Assembly: GCA_032158295.1 (NCBI GenBank)
Contig: CM063264.1
Span: 1,674,001 to 1,738,000 of the forward strand
Direction of reading: 5' to 3'
Source of the DNA: Pycnopodia helianthoides
Lineage: Eukaryota; Echinodermata; Asteroidea; Forcipulatida; Asteriidae
DNA: 64,000 nucleotides
Part shown: piece by piece, positions 1 through 15,100 of the stretch
Layout of the letters: each line of letters starts with the position of its first letter
Numbering within the stretch: the first letter of the stretch is position 1
Notes under the pieces: generated by a model
Databases searched by the model: none
What the model was told of the DNA's origin: nothing
The model's input: only the letters and a program-made list of their open reading frames with translations
Made by a program: the position numbers and the translations under genes

Positions 1-177
1 TAGAGCATTGCGGGTCGGACTCAAGCTTGAGTAGGCTGAACGAAAGAATCACGTACTGGGACGGTTTGACTACGATCCGTTGAAAGCAGACGAGGGAGTT
101 GTTGTACAAGGTGGTGCTGGAGGCGTTGTTTGGTGATTGGATGATTCCAGTCTCCGATGTCAGCGTTACGTTACAAC
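1..177 (-). CDS. Exon 26: CUB12, first half, cut by window edge
   Basis: Enters in phase 1 after a CTAAG acceptor: GCNVTLTSETGIIQSPNNAS, LYNNSLVCFQRIVVKPSQYV, ending ESDPQC at the edge. The gene continues beyond the window. Confidence 0.82.
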
Positions 178-3100
178 CTTAGCGACAGAGGAAATAAAAT
201 TACTATCACAGCGATGCTAAGTACAATATGAGTGGGGTACCAGTCGTCACAACCTCAACTATGACATTTCGGCTGGTAACCTATTTCTAGTTAGCAAGTT
301 TATTTTGTGCTTAGCATTTTTGTGCCTAAAGGCTTAATGAAATTAGGCTAAGGGTCCAATCTCATATAGAGGTCCTTATTTTGAAAACAGTGCCTTCACC
401 GAGACTTAACGTTCGTGTCTCAACATACCTGGAGAGTCAGGTATCCATGGCAACACGGTGTAATAAGCGGAGTATCCTGGGAAAGAGTTTGATTCGTCCG
501 AGACAAACTCCAACAGGACGTCGTTCCCGATGGAGGACCAGATGAACGGGCCAAGCTGGCCGCACAGGGTCACGTTCTCGCCTGTCGTCAAATCAATCAG
601 CTGTAAATCAGATAATCAAATCATGAATTATTTTCAAAAAATATTTCCTTTAAAGGCACTGGACACTATTGGTAATTACTCAAAATAGATGTTAGCATAA
701 AAACTTACTTGGTAACGAGCAATGGAGAGCTGTTGATAGTACAAAACATTGTGAGAAACGGCTCCCTCTGAAGTAACGTAGTTTTTGAGAAAGAAGTGAT
801 TTCTCAGTAAAATATTTGAATTGATTTTGAGACCTCACGCGTGAGGTCTGGAAATCAAAATCAAGCATCTGAAAGCACACAACTTCGTGTGACGAGGGTG
901 TTTTTTCTTCCATTATTATCTCGCAACTTCGACGACTAATTGAGTCCAAATTTTCACATGTTTAATTGTTATTTTGTGCTTACGTTGAGATACACCAAGT
1001 GAGAAGACTGGTCTTTGACAATTACCAAAGGTGTCCAGTGTCTTTAAGAAGTTGGGAAAGAGGAAAGTGAAAGATGTTTCACTGATTAGTGGGGTGGCAA
1101 AAAAATATTCTAAATCTTAAAAAAAAAAATCTGTGAAAATTTCAGCATTGAACAATAAAATGTAGCACTTAGGCAGACAGAAATGAAGACTGTTCTGAAA
1201 GAACTAAATAGAGAAAATGGATCTCCAGTTCGTAGTCATTGTTATAATCACAATTTCTTCAAAAACGGAAAATGCATCTAAAACATTTCAGAAGTTACTC
1301 AGAGAGGTTTGTGGTAACACCATGTTAAAATCTCTTTTGAGTAGTGTTGGTTCTGAAAAAGACCGACGGTTAACGACTCAACGTTTCTCCTGAAGACGAT
1401 CAGAGTATACTGATCAAAACGTTGAGGCGTTAACCACCGGTTCTTTTCAGAACCAACACTACTCAAAAGAGATTTTAACATGGTGTTACCGCAAACCTCT
1501 CTTAGTTATACTCCCACCATGCAAAGTTTTAAATCCTACTTATTTCAGAAGTTGTTAGAATAATGAGGAGGGACATTCTGACCTTGAGGTAGTCAGTTGT
1601 GCAGCTACCCGCCTCCGTCGGTTCCTCCAACTCGAACTTGCTGAATACAATCTGAACTGTGGCGTCTGGTTGGGTGTGGATCAGGGTCTGACACTCCAAG
1701 TCCGGTGGATACTCCGCCGGGAAGTTGACGGACTGGAGGTCTCCTCGGCCGTCAGCGGTCAGGACCTTGCTGCAATCTGAAATCACCAGGGGAACCAGTC
1801 ACATGCATTATACATAATGTGGTGTAACCCGTTACCAAAAATATTTTGTAAAAAATTTTAGCAAAAAAACAAAAACAGCAACAATTCTGTGTACTAATTG
1901 GCAGCTCAAGGCAATCGGCTCCATTCCTGGTGGGTTTGTTTCCTGATGTAGACCTTATGCACATGACATCATTTGAGCAGGGCGCCCTCGCCTACAGGTC
2001 AAATGGAGGTTGTTTATTGGGCAATCCTGTACGCTGTCCGTACAAATCTGCGCTTTTCCATTTATCATCGTTTGCCTCTAACATGGCGGCTTGATGACGT
2101 CAATGCATATGTTCTATAGCCAGAAGCTGTACCTTGGAGGTCATTTCTGTTTACTTGTTTACCCCTGAAGGACCCGTATTAGGACTGCAGTAATAACTGT
2201 AGATCGTTTTCCAGCCCCTACCCACTACATTAATTTTCCTCTTTTTGCAATTTCTTTCATCAAATTCACTTTAAGTCGTCTCATTGCAGAGTCCTACGTT
2301 GTTTCTTGGTTTTCTGATTTACCACCGGAGGTCTTTTCAACAAATCCTAACTAACCTGATGCTTTAGGGTGTCTGATACTGTTAAAGTCCAAGACGATAC
2401 GAATCGCCGAAGGATCGGAAGTCTTTGGAAATCTCACGATGACTTCGTTGCTGTCGGCTTTCCATGAAAACGTTTGATCAACCTCACAGTAACGATCGTA
2501 GCGCAGGGTGGCTAAATCTTCTATCTACAAAAAGAAAATAAGACAATAGGAGATTCTGAGACAAACACAACAATAAAAACATTTTATTTCTACAAAATTT
2601 TGTGATCAAGCCTCAATTTAATATTTCGGATGTTTATAGTACAATGCCTTGAGCAAGAAAACTGACCTTTGGAACTGAATTGCAAATTTGATTTGCAAAA
2701 TTTAAAGACTAGCAGTTAGCAGACATAAACTTGTTATTTGCACTTTTCTGAAGAACGTTATGACATAATTTGAAGAAATTTCACAAGTTGGTTGACTTTT
2801 TGAGGATGTTCGAAACCATTATGTGGGAATGAAAGTACTCTTCAAAAAAACCAATAGAATTAAAAAAGGGAAGTTTAAAAAAAATTATCACTGGAATTAA
2901 GGACCTGGAACTCTAGGTGGCAGCAAACATACTGGGTAAATTTCCATTGTTGACATAGTACTGAGCATGCGCACATTTCCGAGAACAGTGAATTTACCTG
3001 GTAAGTCTGCTGCCCCCTAGCATCCGCAGAAGTCTCCGCTGTGTGCGAAACATCGCTAGTCTGTACATTCGAAAACATATATAAAAATTGCTCTCCGACA

Positions 3101-6100
3101 TTAACTTGATGAAACGTACCTCAAAATAATGTCGCTCGCAGTCGGCATCGGGGATCACGAGCTCGTGAATGACAAGAAGCACCGTCTCCTCTGGTGGGAG
3201 AGTGAAGAGGATCTGACAGCCGCTGTCCGCTGGGAGGAGGGGCAGTGTGGGCAGACCTTCGGTCAGAGATATTGCAAGGGCTGGCTCATGGATGATGTTA
3301 ACACACTCCGCTGATATTAGACAAAAATTCAGAGATCCTTATAGTTTTCAAACTCAACATTTTTTGTCTTTCTAAGGAGGAACTCAAAAAATAACTTTTT
3401 AAAACTATTTATACACTTTTGTTAGATAATATAAGTTATTTATACGAATTACTTTTTGGTTTCAATTACAATTGGCGTGTCGTGGCCTGGCGTTAAAGAG
3501 CACCGAACTCAAGCTGTGGTGTTTCTGATCAGAGGGGTGTGGGCTCGAGTCCTGGTTTTGACACTTGTGTCCCTGAGCAAGATACTTTGCCATGATTGCC
3601 CCCCATCCTTCAGATGGGACATTAAGCCGTAGGTCCTGTGTACTAGGATTGGTAGTGCACGTAAAAGAACCCGGGACACTTATCGTGGAAGAGTAGCTAG
3701 GGTTAAACCCCAGTGTTTCTGGTTCACATAGCAAGCACCCTTGTTTACAGGTTTCCTCAGGCTTGCGAGCTACGGTGATAAGTTCACTTATGAGGCATCC
3801 TTGGTTTTATTACCAGAAATATATAACAACAAACGCTTGATCTCCCGGAAAATGTGTTGAATTCAGTAAATTATTATTTCTTTGAGTTCCTCTTTAAAGG
3901 TATTGTACACTTTTGGTAACAGCTCAAAATCAGTGTCCACATTTTGTGTGATTAAACATGTGCATGAGCAAACAAACCTGTGAAAGTTTGAGCTCAATTG
4001 GTCATCGAGGTCTCGAGAAATGAGTGAAAAGAGATTTTATGTGTTTTCTGTTTTTTCAAATTATCGCACGTGATAATTACTATTGTTTTACTCGTTTCTC
4101 AGAAACGATAGCATTTTAGGCAGAAATATTTTAAGGAACCCTTTCTACCATTACTTACTTTAAATCATAAATCTGTGAACATTGTGTTTTTCGATCTTAC
4201 CAATAGTGTACAGGGCCTTTAAGGAAAAGTATTTATTTCTTTTGGGAAGAGTGACTTCATTCCCATCCTCTACTTTTGAATAGTAGAACCAAAGAACCAA
4301 AATGTGAAAATATCATCAAATTTGGTGATCCTATTTCAGTGAAAATGTTCTAAAACGGTTTGTCACAATGTGTTGAATGTTCACTTGGTGCATATTTTGC
4401 TCGCAGGAATAAAACCCAGCTCTACCGTGGTTTGGTTTGTACAGATTGACGTACCAGGTACGACGTCGCGGTGTAGCGAATGCCAACTGATGGTGTACTC
4501 TGGTAACGTCGTCTGGTAGTTGATGTATCCGATCGCGACCTCGTTAGAGTCGGTCGTGAAGACAAAATCATGATTGACCTCGCAGATGACCTTTCTGCGT
4601 AAGGTTGCAATGTCAACGATCTGGACAAGAAGAAAGCAAATACAACAAATTCAAAGTATTAACCCTTTCTGATCATATGGACACACTGTTTACTCGGAAA
4701 AAAAAAAAACAGGTCACAATAGTGCCCTCAAGAGTCACCTTTCCCATTCTAAAAACTATGTGGCCGTGCGATCTTTATTTTTCATTTTACAACTATTTTT
4801 CTGAAATCATTTAAACAGGTCGCTTGCGACCGGTCGGCGCGTGAAAGAGTTAAAAATACTTGTTTTTCAGCCTAGTTTGCCTCCATGGCATCGTACTGTT
4901 TTGTTTGTCTACCATGAAAGAAGAACCAGGGCCCAATTTCATAAAGCTGTTTAGCAGAAAATAGTGCTTAACACATTTCTTTGCTAAGCAAAACATGAGT
5001 GGGTACCAGTCGCAACAATGTTAACTTTATGGAATGTAGGCTGGTAGCCAGTTTCTGGTAAGCAATATTTTTCCGTGCTTAGCATTGTTTTGTGTTTACA
5101 GGCTTTATGAAATTGGGCCCAGATTTTATGGGGGGGGGGGTTGGTCAGTGCTGATAAGGTCCTTGTTGTAAAAGGATTTATAAAGACTCAGCTGGACACA
5201 ATTTCATAAAGCCTGTAAGCAAAAAAAAATGCTAAGCACAGAAAAATATTGCTTACCAGAAACTGGCTAGCCATACTAAGCAAAACAAGGATCCTGGACA
5301 TGAAACTATGCCCTTGAGCGAGACACTTAACCATAATTGCTTCGTAACAAGTTGGGAAGGTAGTGCATTCTGCTGTACCAGCCCGGCTCCCAGTGGATGA
5401 TACCCATGCTTACATCCTTACGGACTGTGAAAGGGGGTAACCCTGTTTCAGCTCCAGTAGGTGGCAACGTGCCCATGGTGTCAGTTGATTTGGGTCAACA
5501 GCCCAAATCAGTTAAGTGTAGCCCTCACCTTGAAGTGGCCGTTCGGCCTTGTGAGTTAGCAATGTCTCATTAAAAATCCATTTATAAAAAATAAAAAAGA
5601 AAACCAAAGACAAAAAGAAAAAGAAAGAAAGGGACCACTTCCCAAAATAGCCATTTTCCTTTTTCTTCTAGTTCCATCAATGAATCTAAACTGAGGCCGG
5701 AAGCTCAAAATAGTCTGGTGTCATTTCACAGTGTAGCCAGAATCAATAGTCCTATTGTTACCGCTCAGAAGGGAGCCAGACAAGAAAGAATGTACTCACA
5801 GTCAGACCAGCATTCCGGCAGTCCCTCTCTATGATTAACCCCTCCACCAGAACGCTCAGACGTTTGTCTGGAGAAGTGTGGATGATGAGTTGACACGACC
5901 CCTCCCATGGCTCATGCTCCTTCAAGAATTCTGAAGATTTGATGCTCCCCGACTCGCCCCTCAGAAAAAGAAAACAACCTGCGGCAACAAAATTATAAAT
6001 CGTCAGTCTCTAGTAAATTCTGACGCCCTTTGTCGAAATCGGAAACTTCTCGGAAATAAACATTACAAATATTATTACAAATAATAAGTAACAAACCACA

Positions 6101-9100
6101 AGAGAAACTGACTGGTTACATTATAAAAATTTTGGGTTGAACAAAGAAATTGACTAGAGCAGGATTTGAACCTACAACCTCCGGATTAATGCGCCGGCAC
6201 GTCAATCCGGAGGTTGCAGGTTCAAACCCAGATTAACGTGCCGGAGGTTGTAGGTTCAAATCCCAGATTAGTCACTTTCTCTGTGTTCAACCGAAAAAGA
6301 CAACTTTTAAACACAGACAAATTTGGGTAATATATAAGCACACTTTGGCTACCGACCAAAATGCCTGTGCTTGTACATGACAGATCACTGGTCCCCTGCC
6401 TATTTCTGCTCAACAAATATATCCAGTTGCTTTAAGTCACTGGATGGTCTCACAGAGGTAGTCTCCATTTACCTTCGGAAACATCCACCCATGTGTGCTC
6501 CACAGATATCCCGGATGCTGTGATGTCATTATCGGTTGCTATGGTAATGATGACCTCGTTGCCAGTCGACGTCCATGCAAAGAGACCATGAGTCCCGCAG
6601 AGGACCGAGCTGAAACCACTTGACATGTCTTCAATCTGTTTAACCAAGAAGCAAATACTTTTATTAATTTTATTCTTAATTTTTTCAATAAAATAATCAG
6701 CGAGATGTAAAGTTCAATTTTACACTGTTTTTCTTCTCAAAACGCCATTAAAAACTCAACATGGTAAAAATCACATTAAAACAGCACCAGTCTATCCCAT
6801 TCAGCCTCACTCTGAACCCTATAAACCTATGTATAAAAGCATTCAAAGATGGCTGCCACACTACCTTGACGTAGTCCTTGCTGCAGTCGGCAGAATCCTC
6901 CAGCTGGAACGAGTCAAAGACCAACGACACGATATGGTCTGGCCTGCAGTGGATCACCCAGCTATGATCCAGATTGGAAGGGTACTGATCTGGGAAATTT
7001 GTTGAGGTAAAACTACCTGTTTCTTCAGAAAAATGTTCTGTGGGACCTAGAAAATAAAACGGATTTGAAACTCCATGACATAAAAAATCATTGAAAAAAT
7101 TCAACAAACATATCTCTTTTCTAAGGTAACATGAGATAGTGCTGAAAAAAAGCTGTGCTTTCATAGACATTTCGATCAGTAAGTTATAATGGTCTTCAGT
7201 AAAGGCTGTCTGCTTAGTTTTAGGCTGACATTCATCATTGTGCAGCAATTTTTTTCTATCCCCCATTCAAATGAATGTAACCAAACTGAGGCCAGATTGA
7301 AAAATAGTCTGCGCCCTCTTAGGTAATGATACAAATCAGTATTCTTTATTGTGAAAGCACACAGGGAGCATGACCAAGATGGTGGCAGATTATGATAAAA
7401 GTCTATGGCCCTTTTCGAAACCACGGCTTTGGATTCACACAGAGGAAGACAGAGCATAAGCCAAAGCCAGAGTTTTGAAAAGTCCATCTACTGCTGCCAT
7501 GAAGAGCATTACTTGATGAACTCCTAAATGGGTAAGGGGTGGGGGAGGATCAGGGTAGTCAAGTTCATTTTCTCAAATCACATTATCAAAAAAGAGCTCA
7601 GAAATTAAAATTGTACTTTCCGATTTATTTATTTATTTGTTCTTTTTTGCGGCCTTTGAGCAAAACTAGGGTTAATTTTTGTTTGCAAAACAAAATCAAA
7701 CATTTTTCCAATAGATGCCTTACCATCCCCTCTCTGTACAGCTTCGTATTTGGCTCTAAACCCGTGGTACACGATGACTGGGTTGGTGAAGAAGGTTACC
7801 AGCACAGCGTTGGTATCCGACAACCAGGAGAACGCCTTGAAGTTGCCGCAGTAGATATTCCTACGCCCGTTGCTGACATCCTCGATCTTGGTTGGAGGAG
7901 AAAATGTACGCCAGGTATTAAAGCAGAAAAAAAGACAATTGAATTGACTAGCAATAATGTGAATATTATGTTGTGGCCAAATGGTTTAGTGCACTGGACT
8001 CATGTTCTTGTGGCTAAAGCCCGGTTCATACTTCCTGCCAATGCGAAAACGAAGCGAATGTTGACGTCACAAATTCGCAATGGATAATTTGCAGGGGTTG
8101 AGCTGTGCTCAACTCTTGCGAATATTCGCAGCGAAAACAGAGTTGTGATGTCAAATTCACGTCAAATTCGCTTCGCATTCGCATTCGCAGGAAGTATGAA
8201 CCGGGCTTTAGTCTTGTGGCGTGTCGTGATCGAGCGGCTTAGTGCATCAGACTCAAGTACAGGTGGAGAAAAGTCATCAGGATGTATCAGGGTGAAGGTT
8301 CGAATCCCGGTCATGACACTTGTGTCATTGAGCAAGACACTTAACTGTAATTGCTTCTCATCACCCAGGGGTAAATGGGTACCTGCGAATGCGGAGACGG
8401 TTTTTGTGATTGTATTAGCTTGACGCGCTACATGTTTAGTAGCATAGGCTGTATACTCCCCAGGGAGCTTTCATGGTTTAAGGAATTTCAACCAGTTGAA
8501 TAATGTTCACGCGCCACTGAACATCGAAAATTGGCAGATACTGGTGCTACCTTAATGGCCATTATTGTTATAAGAAAGGACAAAAAGAGGAAAATTCATT
8601 GTTTTTTTTCAAAACTGTGAATCTTCTCCTTACCAGCACAAACTCCGGTTGACATTTTTTTGGCGTCTTGTCGTCGAACACTTTATGTTGCTCGCCGATC
8701 AAGAAATCCTGGAGACGAATCAAGATCTGCATGTCAGACGGAACTTCGATGAGGACCGAGCAGTTACCGAGCATCCAGGGGGCTCGGCCGTGATCCAGGG
8801 ACGAGAACTCACCCTCTAGCTGACGATAAATCCTGTGGTACTCTGCGATGTGCTCAACTGAAACAGAATGGCATGAATGAAAAGAAAAGTAACTATTTAT
8901 AAGAGAGTCAAATCATGGGGAAAACAAAACCATACATTTTCGCCTGTTACAATATCTTTACAAGCAAATTAAAGAGGATGGGCCATGGTGATTGAAGTTG
9001 ACGTTATTTTTTAGTTTTCTGCTTTCTATAATTTGTTGCATCTTTTGTAACATTACATTAACAAAAGAAGTGATATTTGCAGGGAGTTTTTACTCCGATC

Positions 9101-12100
9101 ACTAGCCCGCCGCCTAAAATATTTGATCAAAATCCTGTAAATGAGGGCAGCAAACAAACATGACGTCACTATACGTACTGAATGCCCGGATGGTCTGTAC
9201 TGAGCAATGCTCAATGAGTAACAACAAACAGCCGTTTGACAGAGGGGTACGTACTGCTACGTCACTATTCTTTTGAATTTTTGGAGACAGCTTTCTGGCA
9301 CCGACTGCTGTTGTTCCAATTTTGGCTGAAGGCGGGGGTGAAAAGAGGCTTAGAAACTGCGTTGTAAACGAATACCCATTCGTTCTATAACTCTAACACA
9401 GTGTTTTCTTAGTAGATATAGGTGTATTTAGGGATGTAAATTTTTTTTTTAATAGTGACCTCTAGCGTGGCCCAACCTCTTTAACTCCCAAAATGGCAGA
9501 CTGTAGATCGACACCAGCCGCATGTGATGTCAAAGCTTAAGGGTCAATACAATCAAAAGGAAGTACAAAAAAGATTTCCGTCTGACGAAAACATTTATCT
9601 TTCTCCGTACGACTCACCGGCTTGGAGAGATCGATCCATCACAAAGTATGTCACCACAACAACCACATTCTCGAGCAGCTGTCGACTCATGATGGACGGA
9701 GCCCTACTATTGGTCCATTTGAATTGAAGCCTTATCTCATTGGACGTTGAGATGACGGAAAACGGCTCAAACTGAGTCTCGCAGTAGCTCAACGTCCGTC
9801 TCGGCTCAACGTCAAAAATCTGAAAAAATTAAAATATAAATAAAATTGATTTATTTTTTGATCTGATATATTTTGTTATTATACATTGGAATTTTGAAGG
9901 GGTGTAACAATAGGGGAACGCAAGAAATGTGACAGCCCCCATCTCCCCCCCCCCAAATGAATCAATGAATTCAAAATTTAGTCAGCTGTTTTCCTTAGCA
10001 AGACATTTTTTTATGATAGCAAATTTTTCAGCTTACAGGATTTATGAAACCGTTTGACCCAGTGCCTAAAAACTAAAACATTTGCTAGACACACGACACA
10101 AAACAAATCTTACCAGGCAGATTGGTTACCAGCCGAAATACCATGGTTATTGTTAATGACTGGTCCTCTGCTACCTCTCTTGGCAAGTAAGTAAGTTCGC
10201 CTTTTTTGAAACTGGGCCGAGGACTTAACCCAAAAAGGCCCCCCCCACCCCCTCGGCCCTTCCATGGCAAATCAGCCAATCTCAAGAAAGAGATAAGCTG
10301 TTTGGCCGTTAAAAAAAAAACAAGACGAAAGTGTAAAAAGAGGCCAAGATAGGACATGCCATACACTGTACGCCTTTGAAACTTTCAGAAATAAAAAAAA
10401 GTGACCTCAATTTACCCAGAAATGATCTTATGTATAAAACAAAAATTTTCGAGTTGGGCTGTTTCGCCAAGAAAGGGCCCGGCCCCCTCCTCCTGACAGA
10501 CTAACCTCGACTTTGAAATCTGAGCAGTCGATTCCAGGAGCCTGAAGTTTGTCGAATGTCAGGATGACACGTTTCATTGGGTGTGTATGGAACGTGAGTT
10601 CACAGTCGGTGGAGTCCGATGTGAAATCGTCCGGCCATCGGACGACTCCTTTGTCTTCAAGTATAGTTCGGCTACAGGCTGCAGAAGAAAAAGAAGAAAA
10701 AAAATAGGATAGTTGGAAAGGTACATTGATGCCACTGCTTTCTGTTTTTAGTTAACATAGTACTTTTGTTTCAAGAAAGTTTCTTAAATTGCTATTATGA
10801 TCTTACCGAGGAACACCTTCCCCCCGAAAAAAACTCAAACGCACAAACTTTTTAGGCCTTGTTTATCCGTAACGATGTGTAAACAATTATTAAATTCCAT
10901 AGTGTAATTAAGAAACTATATTTTGAAAGAGTAAATATTGCATTAACTGATGTTATGCTTTGTGCGAAAAAAGGAAGAAAGAAAACAGAGACATTAGGTC
11001 TTATCAAATAAAATATTAACTTCTATTAACTTGTTTTATAAACTCCAAATTGCCAATTCAAACTATCTTGATCATAAAGATTAACGCCTAAATTATTCAC
11101 CTCATTTTAAATTTTTTTATAAATGGCCCCCAATAAAATATTTTTTTAAACAAATATAATAAAAAGTATTAGAAAAAGACCCCCCCCCCGAAAAATATAA
11201 AAATAAATATTATATAATGTATAAGCTTCACATAATCAGAACCATGGTTGGGCCAAGTACCTAGTTGTATTTGAAAAAGGGATAAAGTTTTAATTGATAA
11301 TCACAACTTCAACAAACTGCTTCCAAGCACTGATCAGTAAACTTTGAATATTGACTTGCCCTTTTGACCTCAAACAAGCTTCACATGAACAGAACCATGG
11401 TTGGCTGATCGATACCTGGGCCCAATTTCATGAGCTGCTTAAGCACAAAAAGTAGCTAAGCACGACAAAGTTATGCTTACCAGAAAAAGGTTACCAGCCA
11501 AACTACCATGTCATATGCACAATTTGTGATTGGTATCCTGCTGATTTCTGCTTAGCAGAAAATTGTTAAGCAATAGTTTCTGCTTAAGCAGCTCTATGAA
11601 ATTGGGCCCTGGTTGTGTTTGAGAAAGTTTTAATTGATAATCACAACTTCAACAAACTGCTTCAGTAAACTTTGAATATTGAGTTGCCCTTTTGACCTCA
11701 AACAAGCTTCACATGACCAGAACCATGGTTGGCTAATCAATAATACCTGGTTGTGTTTGAGCAAATACAGGGTTCCTTAGAAACTTAGTTATGCATAGTC
11801 ACTGGACCATTATCACTACAGGTGAACACATATTCAACTGAAAGATTTGACCCTATTACATGACACAGCTTTAAAGCTCAGTAAGGGTGTGTGTGTGATT
11901 TGGAGTGAAGTCTCTGGCAGCAGTGTGCTTGGCAGAACTAACATTAAAAAGGTGAGTCTCTGGAAACCATGAGCTAATTTTATTAAGTTTGTAAGCCAAA
12001 GTTTCTGCTTTTATAAAACTCAGTAAGGGTGTGTGTGTGGTATTGAGTGAAGTTTCTGACTAACTAACATTAAAAAGGTGAGTCCCTGAGAACCACGTTC

Positions 12101-15100
12101 AAACGGGCAATAATTTTTACGCGCAATCTTTCTCCAAAAATGGCAAGCATGGCAGACAGAAGCCAGATGGCCAGAGGAATTCAAATTTGAATATATTATA
12201 TTCACTTGTGACTAGGGAAGTCAATATACCAGACATTTATTTTGAAAACAAAATATTCAGACCTAGAAAAATCACCCTAACAATTTTTGTTGTTGTTAGG
12301 TCACGATGACTCCGAAGGACAAGGCTAACCTCCAAGCGGAAGTTGTTCGGCGTGTTTTAATCGCTGGTATTTTCTGGGTGGCTATGACCTACATCTTGTG
12401 GCAATACGACCTCTTTGATGTGACCTTTGACCCGACCTTGACCAATCGACTAGCCTTCACTCTCAGATGGCTGGTGCTGTCTCTCATACCAACTGTGGTT
12501 GGGGTACAGGTAAGTTTAGTTTCTTCCAGTTTGTAATCTTTAAATTTTTGGTTGAAACTTTAAAAACGTTTCTGGACACAAAATTACAAGCGAAGAATTT
12601 CACCAGCGAAAATCTTTTAAAGGTGTCATACAGGATTGGTCAGGGTAAAAAAAAAACAGTTTAATTTTAGTCTGAAAGCTAACTGAGAATGAAGTTCATG
12701 CCTCTGAAATGAAAACACGTTACAAAAAACCTGTATCTGAAAACCTCCCAAAAAACTGCAACAGCTGATTTTGGAATTGTTACAACCAAAATTAAGGATA
12801 ATGTCTTCAAATACTGAAAATTTTGTATGGTTTTTCAATATATTTTCTCCTGACTCACACAACGGATAAAGCAAAATGTTTACACAGGTTTGTTATTTCA
12901 TGTGTATGGTTGATCACACAAAGTATAAACACTGTCTGTTACTATTTTTGTCAGCTCTACCAATCCTGTATAGTACCTTTACGAATACAGTTTAGAAATT
13001 GAAAAATTTGTTATTGTTATTTTTTATTTTTTTTTAAAGAATCCAAAACATTTCATGGTGGGATGACAATCTAGAAAATAAAGTATTTATCGTCTTCATG
13101 AGAACAAAAAAAAAACTTCGGGAAATATTGATCTTCACGTTCATTTTTTTGTTAATTCTTAGCTTGTGGGCAACGTTCATTCTGCCAACATGGACACAGT
13201 AGGAAAACAATTAAACTAAATCTGCCTTAGAGAAATAGTGATCTTTATGTTAATTTTGTTGTTGATTCTTAGCTTGTGGGTAACGTTCGTTATAACAACA
13301 TGGACACAGCGGGTGTCCACACGACCTCAAATCACGCAGAGGAGTTGGTCCGCTTACGACAGCGCGCTCTTCAGAACACCCTGGAGCAGACGTCGATCCA
13401 CGTTGCCGTCACCCTCGTCCTCAGCACCCATCTGGATCCCAGTCACCTCAAGATCATACCTATACTGGTCTGCATGTTTGTATCCGCCAGGGCGATATTT
13501 TACATCGGGTACCTGACCATCGGAGACCATTTCGGCCGATCGTTTGGTTTTGCGTTGACGATATGGGTGAATATGTCATCTCTTGCTTATTGCGTGTACT
13601 GTTTAGTCGTACATGGGGCAACTCATGGGTTGACTGGTTGAATGATCTAGTGTATTTTAATTTAATCTTCAAGAAAACTTGAATCCTCGCTTATGATTGG
13701 TTGATCCATGGTAACAACAGTGTGTTTTTAACCTGCGTATTGCGCTGTCCTAACTCCTCATACTGCGCTGTTTTCAGCTGTGTGTCCAGTTTGCTTGAAG
13801 ATTAATTTGTTACCACACGCGTCCTCACGATCATTACAGAAAAATAAAGCGCTTATATCCAATGGCAAAGGTCGTGGGTTCGAATCTCACCCGAGTAATA
13901 TGCCTTTGGATTTTTTTCACAGAACTGGGGGAAGTACTGAGTATACAGTGCTTTACACACATCGGTAAAAGGGTACACCAACGAATATTAATTATCCCTG
14001 ATGCAAATTTAACATCTATTATAATATCCAGCTTGGCCTAAATTAATTGGCCTCATTAGATGTGAGAAGCAGAAGCACTATATTTTTCCGTATGCCACAT
14101 GGGTGCATATGAGAACTAGTATTGTCATTTGGAGCTCGATAGGAGGGCACGGTGGTTCCTCCTCCATGTTTTATGTCCTTATTGTGTGTGTGGAATCTCA
14201 GGAATTCTTTAGAGGATTTTATGGAGGGGAGGGGGAGGGGGGAGGTGTAATTTTTCTGTACAAGAGGGAAATAGTGTGTTACGGTATGGGAACATTGGTG
14301 GGGGGGGGTACCCTCTGCCCCCATATCGGGCATGGTATAAATATATCAGGGCCCAATTTCATAGAGCTGCTTAAGCACAAAAAATAGCTAAGCACAACAA
14401 AAATATGCTTACCAGAATAAGGTTACCAGCCAAACTACCATGCCACAAGTACAATTTGTGACTGGTATCCTGCTCTTTTCTGCTTAGCAGAAAATTAATA
14501 AGCAATATTTTCTGCTTAAGCAGCTCTATGAAATTGGGCCCAGGGGGGGGGGGGGTAACCCTCTGCCCCAGTATCGAGCATGGTATAAATATATCGGGTC
14601 ATATGGGGTCAAACTACTGCAGCTTAATGGAAAACTCAGGGGCACAGGTACCGGTTGGGGTAGGGGGAACTGGGTTTGTCTTAGGATTCGCGGAAGGCCA
14701 GGGAGATGGGGGTTCGGAGACAGGGCGACAAAGGATTAGGAGAAGGGGACATGGGGTGCTTTTGAGGGTAAATGGGAGGGGGGAATCGCTAGTGAGCAGG
14801 GGTATAGATGTTTGTAATCTCGGCTTAGACATCCTACTTTATAGTATTCTTTAAGCCAATTCATCAGTTTGACCAAAACTTTGAGTTTATATTCAAATCA
14901 TATTTTGTTCTAAGTATTTCACAGTATGTCTCATAAGTAGTTCCAAGAATGTTGACAAATTCCTGGAATCATGTTGTAAATATATGAAGAATGCTTCAAA
15001 GCAAATTTAACTATGTTTGTTATAGTCTAAGTCAATAAAAAGGAAAGTGAAAACAAGTCTCAAAAAGTGTCTTAAAATGCTGAATAAATCCTGAAAATCA

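Noticed and set aside
13238..13516. Alternative plus-strand frame starting MIFMLILLLILSLW
   Set aside because: Out of frame with the MAPEG-like exon and includes the intron end; hydrophobicity comes from the pyrimidine tract.
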